This document shows, piece after piece, positions 1-10,500 of a stretch of 64,000 bases of DNA. The position numbers and the translations under genes were made by a program. Below the pieces are notes generated by a model that did no database searches, was not told where the DNA came from, and worked only from the letters and a program-made list of their open reading frames with translations. The DNA comes from Sphingopyxis sp. (GTDB lineage: Bacteria > Pseudomonadota > Alphaproteobacteria > Sphingomonadales > Sphingomonadaceae): the NCBI RefSeq assembly GCF_019459305.1, contig NZ_JAIBES010000084.1, forward strand, positions 1 through 64,000, read 5' to 3'. How positions within the stretch are numbered: the stretch's first letter is position 1; the number at the start of each line of letters is the position of its first letter.

Positions 1-100
1 TGTTTTTTTTTTTTTATTTTGTGTTGTTTTGTCATTAAGTGGTATGGGGTTCAATTCGTGGGGGTTTTTGGGGGTTGATGCCGTTCTATGGGTTTAATGG

Positions 101-469
101 TTGTTGCGTTTTAATGGGGCGTCACAAACGGGCGGGCCCCCTGCTGATGCAGCCGAAAAATCAGCGCTGCTGCGGGTTGTTGCGGTCCTGATCGGAACGC
201 TGACCGCCCTGCTGGCGATCCTGGCCGCCATTCTGCTGTTGCTGATGCTGTTTGCGACGCTGTTCTTCGTCGCGCTGCTGCTGCTCATTGGGGTTTTGGT
301 TTGCCACTTTCTCTCTCCATTTGCGTCCCGCCGTTGCGTGCGGGACATGCGGGACATCAGGTCAACCCCTCGGCCGGGGACGATGTTGCGCTTCGATGTC
401 GGCGTTTCGCCGGAGCGTGACGACGGTGCGACCAATGTTATTTCCTTGCGGCAACCTGTGCGGCGGTGA
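101..469 (+). CDS. Small hydrophobic membrane protein, unknown function
   Basis: A 122-residue reading frame whose only possible starts are TTG codons at 101 or 104, because an in-frame stop lies just upstream. Residues about 22-65 are a nearly unbroken run of Leu, Ala, Val, Ile and Phe, enough for one long or two short membrane helices. The remaining C-terminal part is polar and basic. I recognise no family and see no clear ribosome binding site. The first 100 bases are T/G-rich and unlike the rest of the window, so the true 5' end may be missing or the sequence poor. It is kept because the hydrophobic pattern looks like real coding, with low confidence. Confidence 0.3.
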   Translation: MLRFNGASQTGGPPADAAEKSALLRVVAVLIGTLTALLAILAAILLLLMLFATLFFVALLLLIGVLVCHFLSPFASRRCVRDMRDIRSTPRPGTMLRFDVGVSPERDDGATNVISLRQPVRR

Positions 470-2875
<2,406 letters not shown>

Positions 2876-2907
2876 TCGGGACCAGCCGAACAGATGACGG
2901 GCCGCGC

Positions 2908-2950
2908 CCCGCCCCCGGGGACATGGGCCTGGGGGCGGGTCTTTCTTTTT
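2908..2950 (+). terminator. Rho-independent terminator after katG
   Basis: Inverted repeat CCCGCCCCC (2908-2916) and GGGGGCGGG (2931-2939) forms a nine-base-pair GC stem, followed by the T-rich tract TCTTTCTTTTT. It starts 33 bases after the katG stop. Confidence 0.85.
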
Positions 2951-2988
2951 GGGGCATGGGCTCGCCGCTTCGTAAAAAGCAGCGAGTT

Positions 2989-3014
2989 CTCCCGCGAAGG
3001 CGGGAGCCCATCTC
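2989..3014. repeat. REP-like intergenic hairpin
   Basis: CTCCCGC (2989-2995) pairs with GCGGGAG (3000-3006) around a short GAAG loop, followed by CCCATCTC. Short hairpins of this CCCGCGAAGGCGGG type are common between genes in sphingomonads (recalled, not searched). Confidence 0.45.
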
Positions 3015-3196
3015 CTGCTAGTTCATGTTGAACCCACCGGGGATGGGTCCCTGCGTTTCACGACGCGGACGATGGTGACGCCGTTGAGCGCGCGTCCATT
3101 GCGCTCAATGTTAACAATGAAAAATTGGATTTGACCGCCTGGGCCGCCCCGGGTCATGTTGACGGCGACAACATTGAGTCGCGGAACGGATGTGCC

Positions 3197-3781
3197 ATGC
3201 GAACCTTGCTCTATGCCATCGGGCCGATGCTGTTCGATTCGCTCGGCATCATCGTCTTCGCGGTGTTGCTGGCCTTGGGTGCCGGGATCGTCACCGCCAC
3301 GGTCGCCGGGACGGTCGTCGCGGTTGCGGTCGGCGGCTATGAACTCGCGCGCGGGCACAAGGTCGCGGCGTTGCAGTGGATCAGCCTGGCGTCGGTGCTC
3401 CTCGCCGCTGCAGCGACGCTGTTTACCGGCGATCCGCGTTTCGTGATGGCGAAGCCGACGATCGTCTATCTGATCGTCGGAACGGTGATGCTGCGCAAGG
3501 GCTGGCTCAACCGCTATATTCAGCCCAAGCGACTGGCGCTGGTCGGCGACGTGATGGACCGGTTCGGTTTTATCTGGGCGGCGATGATGTTTGCGAGCGC
3601 GGGACTCAACCTGGTCGTCGCGGTGTTTTTCACCGCATCGTGGCCGTTGTTCATCGGGATATTCCCGCTGGCGTCGAAATTCGGTCTGTTCGCGGTCCAC
3701 ATTGCGGTGGTACATTTCATCGGACAAGCGCGGCTGCGGCGTGGTGCGGGCGGCCAGTTGGAACCGCTCGCCGCAGAATAA
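3197..3781 (+). CDS. Inner membrane-spanning protein, YciB/septation protein A family
   Basis: A 194-residue polytopic membrane protein with about five or six hydrophobic helices. The family core is clear: LQWISLASVLL, then the TLFTGDPRFVMAKPTIVYLIVG segment, which matches the YciB/IspZ signature of a short loop with DPRF followed by KPTI and a helix. The family acts in cell envelope and septum maintenance, with an ill-defined biochemical role. I chose ATG 3197 (MRTLLYAIGPML) rather than the in-frame codon at 3125, because the family begins directly with a membrane helix and the extra 24 residues look non-coding. No partner gene is adjacent. lysC converges from the other side. Confidence 0.8.
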   Translation: MRTLLYAIGPMLFDSLGIIVFAVLLALGAGIVTATVAGTVVAVAVGGYELARGHKVAALQWISLASVLLAAAATLFTGDPRFVMAKPTIVYLIVGTVMLRKGWLNRYIQPKRLALVGDVMDRFGFIWAAMMFASAGLNLVVAVFFTASWPLFIGIFPLASKFGLFAVHIAVVHFIGQARLRRGAGGQLEPLAAE

Positions 3782-3802
3782 TTGAACCGATCCTCGCAAA
3801 CC

Positions 3803-3887
3803 CGTTCGTGCTGAGCTTGCCGCAGCACCGTTCTTCCTTTCAGCGTTACCGAAGAAGAACGGCCCTTCGACAAGCTCAAGGCGTACG
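3803..3887. repeat. Nested inverted-repeat intergenic element
   Basis: An outer imperfect inverted repeat (3803-3819 with 3871-3887, sharing CAAGCTCA) encloses a perfect inner one, CCGTTCTTC (3828-3836) with GAAGAACGG (3854-3862). It lies between the convergent yciB-like gene and lysC, so it could end transcription from both sides. The CTTCGACAAGCTCA motif is a frequent sphingomonad intergenic repeat (recalled, not searched). Confidence 0.55.
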
Positions 3888-3908
3888 GAAGATGGGTGTT
3901 AGGCAGGC

Positions 3909-5156
3909 CTAGTCGGCGTCGAGGCCGTAGGCGGTGTGCAGAACACGCACCGCGAGTTCGGTTTCATCCTCGTCGATCAGCACGCTGACCTTGATCTCGC
4001 TGGTCGAGATCGCCTGGATGTTGATACCGCGATCGGCAAGCGCGCGGAACATCGTGCTCGCAACCCCGGCGTGGCTCTTCATACCGACCCCGACGACGCT
4101 GATCTTTGCCACCTTGTCGTCGCTGATGATGCGGTTGAAGCCGATCTTTTCCTTCGCGGCGTCGAGCAGGTCGATCGAGCGCAGCAGGTCGGTCTGGGGC
4201 ACGGTGAAGGTCACGTCGGTCTCGCCCTTGTCGCGGCCGACGTTCTGGATGATCATGTCGACGTTGATCCCCGCCGCGGCGAGCGGGCCAAAGATGTTGG
4301 CGACGCCGCCGGGCCGGTCGGGCACGCGGGTGACGATGACCTTCGCTTCATTCTTGTCGTGGGCGATGCCGGTGATCAGCTGCCGTTCCATCTGATGTTC
4401 CTCTATTTCCTCGTCGCTGACGATCATCGTGCCGCGGGCGGGGGCTTCGTCGCCCTCGACGAAGCTGGAGAGCACTTGCACGCGCACGCCCTCTTTCATC
4501 GCGAGTCCGACCGAGCGGGTCTGGAGCACCTTGGCGCCGACGCTCGCGAGTTCGAGCATTTCTTCATAGGTGACATAGTCGAGCTTGCGCGCGCGCGCGA
4601 CGATGCGCGGGTCGGTGGTGTAGACGCCGTCGACGTCGGTGTAGATGTCGCAGCGATCGGCCTTGAGTGCCGCGGCCACGGCGACCGCACTGGTGTCTGA
4701 CCCGCCGCGTCCGAGCGTCGATACGCGGCCATCGTCCATCAGGCCCTGGAAGCCGGGGATCACCGCAACCTCGCCGCGCCCCAACGCGGCGCCGAGCGCG
4801 CCGGTGTCTATGTCGGCGATGCGCGCGCGGGCATGCGCTTCTTCGGTGCGGATCGGCAATTGCCAGCCGAGCCAGCTGCGCGCTGGGGTGCCCATCGCCT
4901 GCAACGTCAGTGCGAGCAGGCCCGAGGTGATCTGTTCGCCCGCGGCGACAACGACGTCATATTCGGCGGGGTCGTAGCGCGGGTTCGCCTCGCGGCAGAA
5001 ATTGACGAGACGGTCGGTCTCGCCCGCCATCGCCGACACCACGACCGCGACCTCGTTGCCCTGCGCAACTTCGCGCGCGACGAGTTTCGCGACGGTGCGA
5101 ATCCGCTCGGTGCCCGCCATCGACGTGCCCCCGAATTTCATCACGATCCGCGCCAT
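3909..5156 (-). CDS. lysC: Aspartate kinase
   Basis: Phosphorylates L-aspartate with ATP, the first step to lysine, threonine, methionine and diaminopimelate. The 415-residue protein has the N-terminal kinase motif KFGGTSMAG (residues 7-15), the GRGGSDTSA nucleotide/aspartate motif near 170, and two C-terminal ACT domains. These begin near residue 265 (RVPDRPGGVANIFGPLAAAG) and near 345 (ISVVGVGMKSHAGVASTMF), the layout of a feedback-regulated monofunctional kinase. It is divergent from ubiG with about 160 bases between them. I see no attenuator or riboswitch upstream. Confidence 0.96.
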   Translation of the reverse strand: MARIVMKFGGTSMAGTERIRTVAKLVAREVAQGNEVAVVVSAMAGETDRLVNFCREANPRYDPAEYDVVVAAGEQITSGLLALTLQAMGTPARSWLGWQLPIRTEEAHARARIADIDTGALGAALGRGEVAVIPGFQGLMDDGRVSTLGRGGSDTSAVAVAAALKADRCDIYTDVDGVYTTDPRIVARARKLDYVTYEEMLELASVGAKVLQTRSVGLAMKEGVRVQVLSSFVEGDEAPARGTMIVSDEEIEEHQMERQLITGIAHDKNEAKVIVTRVPDRPGGVANIFGPLAAAGINVDMIIQNVGRDKGETDVTFTVPQTDLLRSIDLLDAAKEKIGFNRIISDDKVAKISVVGVGMKSHAGVASTMFRALADRGINIQAISTSEIKVSVLIDEDETELAVRVLHTAYGLDAD

Positions 5157-5314
5157 CTCGCCCCGCTTTCAAGAAACTGGTTTCTACCGCAACATTCGAA
5201 CAATTCCGCGGCGCTCGGCTGTTAGGGAAGGGGGCGCGGGAAGGCAAGAGGAGCCCGCGCCGCAGCGGATAGAATTTCTTGCATGGGGCGAGGGGGAGTG
5301 CCACATCGCGGGGC

Positions 5315-6040
5315 ATGAGCGCTGCCACAATCAACCCCCATGAAGCCGCCCATTTCGGCGCGCTCGCCGCCGACTGGTGGGATCCGCACGGCTCTTCGGC
5401 GATGCTGCACAAGCTGAACCCGGTGCGGCTGGCCTATATCCGCGCGCAGATCGACGCGCATTGGCATGTCGGCGCGCGCGAGCGTTTTGCGCTGGCTGGC
5501 AGAACGGCAATCGATGTCGGGTGCGGCGCGGGGCTGCTGGCCGAGCCGCTGGCGCGCATGGGCGGACAAGTGACGGGCGTCGATGCGGCGCCGGAGAACA
5601 TCGCGGCGGCGAGCGCGCATGCGGTGGGGCAGGGGTTGGAGATCGACTATTTTGCGGGCGAGCTGGCTGCCTTTCCGCCTGCGACATTTGATCTCGTCAC
5701 CTCGATGGAGGTGGTGGAGCATGTTACCGACCCGGCGGCGTTCATCGCCGGCCTCACGGCAAGACTGGCGCCCGGCGGGTTGATGATCCTCTCGACCCCG
5801 AACCGGACGATGCTGTCGAAGCTGCTGCTCGTCGAGGCGGCCGAACGCGTTGGCGCGGTGCCGCGCGGCACGCATGACTGGGACCAGTTTCTGAAGCCTG
5901 AGGAGCTGACCAAGCTGCTCGAAGGCGCGGGGTTAGAGGTTGTTGATCGCACCGGCCTGTCGCCTTCGCCCGCGAAGGGCTTCAAACTGGGTGGCAGTGA
6001 GGCGCTGAACTATCTGGTCGCGGCACGGTGGCCGGGCTGA
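5315..6040 (+). CDS. ubiG: Ubiquinone biosynthesis O-methyltransferase
   Basis: S-adenosylmethionine-dependent O-methyltransferase acting twice in ubiquinone synthesis. The 241-residue protein opens with the UbiG-type sequence HFGALAADWWDPHGSSAMLHKLNP. The SAM-binding glycine motif VGCGAGLLAEPLARMG lies near residue 68, followed by the acidic VTGVDA strand end. The STPNRT segment and the C-terminal LSPSPAKGFKLG are also typical. I chose ATG 5315 (MSAATINPHEAAHF) over the ATG 36 bases upstream, because the family N-terminus starts there. Divergent from lysC. Confidence 0.93.
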   Translation: MSAATINPHEAAHFGALAADWWDPHGSSAMLHKLNPVRLAYIRAQIDAHWHVGARERFALAGRTAIDVGCGAGLLAEPLARMGGQVTGVDAAPENIAAASAHAVGQGLEIDYFAGELAAFPPATFDLVTSMEVVEHVTDPAAFIAGLTARLAPGGLMILSTPNRTMLSKLLLVEAAERVGAVPRGTHDWDQFLKPEELTKLLEGAGLEVVDRTGLSPSPAKGFKLGGSEALNYLVAARWPG

Positions 6041-6061
6041 TAGATTTCCCTATCAAATCGT

Positions 6062-6143
6062 CCTTGCGAGCGTAGCGAAGCAATCCATGGCGGTTTACGC
6101 GGGCTCCGGATTGCTGCATCGCCTTCGGCTCCCCGCAATGACG
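6062..6143. repeat. REP-like inverted repeat
   Basis: TTGCGAGCGTAGCGAAGCAATCC on the left and the related complementary GGATTGCTGCATCGCCTTCGGCTCC...GCAATGA on the right form an imperfect palindrome between convergent ubiG and a glutathione transferase gene. This type, with GCGTAGCGAAGCAATCC, is widespread between genes in alphaproteobacteria (recalled, not searched). Confidence 0.6.
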
Positions 6144-6147
6144 GAGC

Positions 6148-6819
6148 TCAGAAATCGACATCCTCATAATATTTCGGCGGCGTCACGATTTCCATCCGCT
6201 CGGCCAGCAGCGGGCGAAAGCTGGGGCGGGATTTCAGGCCTGAATACCAGCCTTTCGTCTGCTCGTGACCGGTCCAGTCGATGCCGCCCAGATAGTCAGC
6301 GACCGAGATATGCGCCGCGGCGGTCAGGTCGGCGAGGCTCATCGTTGCGCCGGCGAGCCAAGTGCGGTGGTCGATGAGATAATCGACATAGTCGAGATGG
6401 TTGTTCGCCGCCTTCATCGCCTCGCGCAGCGCACCGCCGTCGGGGGGCTGGCGGTGGACGATGCGTTTCTGCATCCGCTCGAACAGCAACGGGCCGGTGA
6501 CTTCGTAATAGAAATCATGGTCGAACCACGCTGTCAGGCGGCGGATTTCGGCACGGTTAGCCGCAGTGCCGTTGATCATCGCCTTGCCTTCGACGGTTTC
6601 TTCGAAATATTCGGAAATCGCCATGCTGTCCATCAGCACCTGGCCGCGCGCCTGATCGACCATCACGGGGGTGCGGCCCGCCGGATTGAGGTCGATGAAC
6701 TCGTCGCGGCGTTCCCACGGCGATTCGCGGATTAACTCATAACCGACGCCCTTTTCGCCCAGCAACAGGCGAACCTTGCGCGAAAAGGGACAGAGCGGGA
6801 ATTGATAGAGTTGCCACAT
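6148..6819 (-). CDS. Glutathione S-transferase family protein
   Basis: A 223-residue two-domain glutathione transferase fold protein. The N-terminal thioredoxin-like domain begins WQLYQFPLCPFSRKVRLLL, with a CPFS motif at the position that in related classes carries the catalytic Ser or Cys. Next comes the cis-proline and glutathione-binding region NPAGRTPVM...VLMDSMAISEYFEE. The C-terminal helical domain includes the folding motif TWLAGATMSLADLTAAAHI. Substrate cannot be deduced. The start is ATG 6819, since the 12 upstream in-frame residues do not belong to the fold. It stands alone. Confidence 0.85.
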   Translation of the reverse strand: MWQLYQFPLCPFSRKVRLLLGEKGVGYELIRESPWERRDEFIDLNPAGRTPVMVDQARGQVLMDSMAISEYFEETVEGKAMINGTAANRAEIRRLTAWFDHDFYYEVTGPLLFERMQKRIVHRQPPDGGALREAMKAANNHLDYVDYLIDHRTWLAGATMSLADLTAAAHISVADYLGGIDWTGHEQTKGWYSGLKSRPSFRPLLAERMEIVTPPKYYEDVDF

Positions 6820-6897
6820 GGATCCGGCATAGCGGCAGCGGGGCGCCCCGCGCAACGGCTATGGCGCGGTGCGGCCGTTCTGGTGGTGGATTGTCAC

Positions 6898-7329
6898 TTA
6901 GCGGCGTGGCACGGTGCGTTCGCGTTCCCATTGCGCGGCCATATCGCGCGCCATGTCCTTGAGCACCGGCGCGTAAACCGCGAGTGCCGAGGCGGCTTGT
7001 CCGGCCATCCGCGTGGTCGCGCGGACGTCGGCGCCCATGCGATCAGCGTAATCGGGATCGCGCCCGGCGACCTCGCCCAGCGTCGCATCGCGGGGGATAT
7101 AGGCGGCATCGGATTCGGGGTCGACGCGGGCAATGGCGTCGGCGAGTGGGCCGACCGGCATCTGCATCAGCGCGCCGACGATCGCGGTGATCGTGTCGGC
7201 CATGCGGTCCTGTGCCACCGGATCGTTCAGCGTTGCGACGGTATCGCGCAGTTCGGGGTCGGCGGCGGCCGCGGGCAGCGGCGCGGCGACCGCAAGCAGG
7301 GGGAGGGCGATCAAGGCGAAGCGGGTCAT
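6898..7329 (-). CDS. Secreted hypothetical protein
   Basis: A 143-residue protein with a clear Sec signal peptide (MTRFALIALPLLAVAAPLPAA, cleavage likely after an Ala-rich AAA stretch near residue 22), so it is probably periplasmic. The mature part has no recognisable enzyme motif. It contains Met- and Ala-rich amphipathic helices such as MADTITAIVGALMQMPVGPLADAI. ATG 7329 is preferred over the ATG nine bases upstream because AAAGG lies nine bases before it. Possibly a small envelope protein. Function unknown. Confidence 0.65.
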   Translation of the reverse strand: MTRFALIALPLLAVAAPLPAAAADPELRDTVATLNDPVAQDRMADTITAIVGALMQMPVGPLADAIARVDPESDAAYIPRDATLGEVAGRDPDYADRMGADVRATTRMAGQAASALAVYAPVLKDMARDMAAQWERERTVPRR

Positions 7330-7440
7330 GGCTGTCATCCTTTCAGAGGACGCAAGATTCGGTAAAGGCGCTATGTTTAGCGATGTAACGCTTTCGCTGG
7401 GCTGAACGTGCCACCGCGTTGCGATGAACTGCAGCCGGAA

Positions 7441-7570
7441 CGGGGTGATCGATCCTCGCTGTGGCGAAGCCATCGTGAGGGGGACCGTTCGCGGAGCGAA
7501 TGGTGGAGGGGCAGCAACATCGCGTCATGAACCCTCCGTCAGCGTCTTCGCGCTGCCACCTCCATTGCTG
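7441..7570. repeat. REP-like hairpin region downstream of gltB
   Basis: Contains the hairpin CGTTCGCGGAGCGAAT and the paired segments GGTGGAGGGGCAGC and GCTGCCACCTCCAT, separated by CCTCCGTCAGCG. Elements combining these words are scattered in sphingomonad intergenic regions (recalled). It lies just past the gltB stop and may stabilise or end that transcript. Confidence 0.4.
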
Positions 7571-7584
7571 TGCGACAGGGAAGA

Positions 7585-10500
7585 TTACTCTGCCGCGACG
7601 ACCTCGGCCTCGGCATCGCTTAGCGGCCAAGTCAGGCGCGAGAGCATTTCCTTCGGACACACCTGCCAGAACTGGTCTTTCCAGCGATCCCAGTCGGCAA
7701 GGATTTCGCTCGACCATTTGCTTCCTGTCGCCTTGGCATGATCTTCGACCAGATCCTTCACCACCGCTTCCCAATGCGCACTGTCGATCCGCTGCCAGAC
7801 GATCGATTCGGCATTGGCGCGGCGTTCGAACTGGCCGTCGGCGTCGAGGATGAAGGCCATGCCGCCGGTCATTCCGGCACCGAAGTTGGAGCCGACGGGC
7901 CCGAGGATCACCGCGGTGCCGCCGGTCATATATTCGCAGCCATTGGCGCCACAGCCCTCGACGACGACCTTTGCGCCCGAGTTGCGGACCGCGAAGCGCT
8001 CGCCCGCCTGACCCGCCGCGAGCAAGGTGCCCGACGTCGCGCCGTAGAGGACGGTGTTGCCGATAATGCTGTTGTGCTGGCTGACCAGCGGGCTCGACAC
8101 GGTGGGGCGCACTACGATGCGGCCGCCCGACAGACCTTTGCCGACATAGTCATTGGCGTCGCCGAACACTTCGAGGGTGATGCCGCTGCACAGGAAGGCG
8201 CCGAGCGACTGGCCCGCGGTGCCGCGCAGGCGGACCTGAACATGATTGTCGGCGAGCCCGTTCATGCCGAACCTCGCGGTGACCTCGGCCGACAGGCGGG
8301 TGCCGACAGCGCGGTGAGTGTTGCGGACATTATAGGTCAGCTGCATCCGCTCGCCGCGTTCGAACAGCGGTTTTGCGTCGCTGAGGATCTGAGCGTCGAG
8401 GCTGTCGGGGACCGGATTGCGAAGCAGCCCGTGCGAGCGGCGCTGGTTGTCGGGCGCGTCGACTTTGGCGAGGATCGGGTTGAGGTCGAGATCGTCGAGA
8501 TGTTCGGCGCCGCGGCTGACCTGGCGCAGCAATTCCGTGCGGCCGATGACCTCGTCAAGGCTGGTCACCCCCAGCTTGGCGAGGATTTCGCGCACCTCCT
8601 CGGCGATGAAGGTCATCAGGTTGATGACTTTCTCGGGGCTGCCGGTGAATTTCGCCCGCAGCTTTTCATCCTGCGTGCAGACGCCGACGGGGCAGGTGTT
8701 GCTGTGGCACTGGCGCACCATGATGCAGCCCATCGCGACCAGGCTGAGCGTCCCGATGCCATATTCCTCGGCACCCAAAATCGCGGCGATCACGATATCG
8801 CGACCGGTCTTGAGGCCGCCATCAGTGCGCAGGCGGATACGGTGGCGCAGGCCATTGAGGGTCAGCACCTGATTGACTTCGGACAGGCCCATTTCCCACG
8901 GGGTGCCGGCATATTTGACGCTAGTTTGGGGGCTGGCGCCGGTGCCGCCGGTGTTGCCGGCGACGAGGATGACGTCGGCATGTGCCTTGGCGACGCCGGC
9001 CGCGACGGTCCCGATGCCCGCCGAGCTGACGAGCTTCACGCAGACGCGCGCCTTCGGGTTGATCTGCTTGAGGTCGTAGATCAGCTGCGCGAGATCCTCG
9101 ATCGAATAGATGTCGTGATGCGGCGGCGGGCTGATCAGCGTCACGCCCGGCGTCGCATGACGTAGACGCGCGATAAACTCGGTGACCTTGAAGCCCGGAA
9201 GCTGGCCGCCTTCGCCAGGCTTGGCGCCCTGTGCGACCTTGATCTCGATCTCGTCGCAGGCACCGAGATATTCGGCGGTGACCCCGAAACGGCCGCTCGC
9301 GATCTGCTTGATGTTGCTGTTGGCGTTGTCGCCATTGGCATAGGGCTGGTAGCGTTCGCGCGCTTCGCCGCCTTCGCCCGACACCGCCTTGGCGCCGATG
9401 CGGTTCATCGCGATCGCCAGCGTTTCATGCGCCTCGGGCGACAGCGCGCCGAGCGACATGCCGGGGGTGACGAAGCGCTTGCGGATCTCGGTGATCGCCT
9501 CGACGCTGTCGAGCAACACGCCCTGCGCCGGATAGTTGAATTCCATCAGGTCGCGAAGGTACACGGGCGGCAGGTCGGCGACCCCGCGCGAGAATTGCAG
9601 ATAGGTCGAATAACTGTCGGTCGCGACCGCGGTCTGCAACAAATGCATCAGTTGCGCCGAATAGGCATGCGTCTCGCCGCCCGCGCGCTGGCGATAAAAA
9701 CCGCCGATGGGCAGGGTGGTGGCGCGCTGGTCGAACGCGGCCTCATGCTTTTCGGTCGCGTTGATGAACAGTGATTGATAGCCTTCGCCCGAAATCTTCG
9801 CCGGCATGCCGGGGAACAGATCGTTGACCAGCGCGCGGGAGAGGCCGACCGCTTCGAAATTATAGCCGCCGCGATAGCTGGAGATCACTGCGATCCCCAT
9901 TTTGGCGAGGATCTTGAGCAGCCCGTCGTCGATCGCCTTGCGGAAGCGCAGGCGGCAATCGTCGAGCGACAGCGCGCTGCCGAACAGTCCGCGCGCGTGC
10001 CGGTCGGCAATCGCGGCTTCGGATAGATAAGCGTGGACTGTGGTCGCGCCGACCCCGATCAGCACCGCAAAGGCATGGGTGTCGAGCACCTCGGCGGAGC
10101 GGACGTTGATCGAGGCGTAACTGCGCAGCCCCTTGCGGACGAGATGGGTGTGGACGGCGGCGGCGGCGAGCACCATCGCCATGCCGACGCGATCCTCCCC
10201 AATGCTTTGGTCGGTCAGGAACAGTTCGCTGCGTCCGGCGCGCACCGCATCCTCGGCCTCGCGGCGGACGCGCGCGATCGCCTCGCGCAAGCTCGCGGCA
10301 TCGCCGCCGACGGGGAAAGTGCAATCGATGTCGGCGACCGCATCGCCGAAATAGGCGCGCAGGCGATCCCAGTCGTCGCCGACAAGCACGGGGCTGTCGA
10401 TCACGAGGACGTGGTCGCTTTGGCCCTTTTCATCGAGGATATTGGCGAGGTTGGCAAAGCGCGTCTTCAGGCTCATGACATGCCGTTCGCGCAGACTGTC

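Noticed and set aside
7738-9165. 475-residue plus-strand frame opposite gltB
   Set aside because: Antisense shadow of the 3Fe-4S and C-terminal region of gltB; no start signal or homology recognised.
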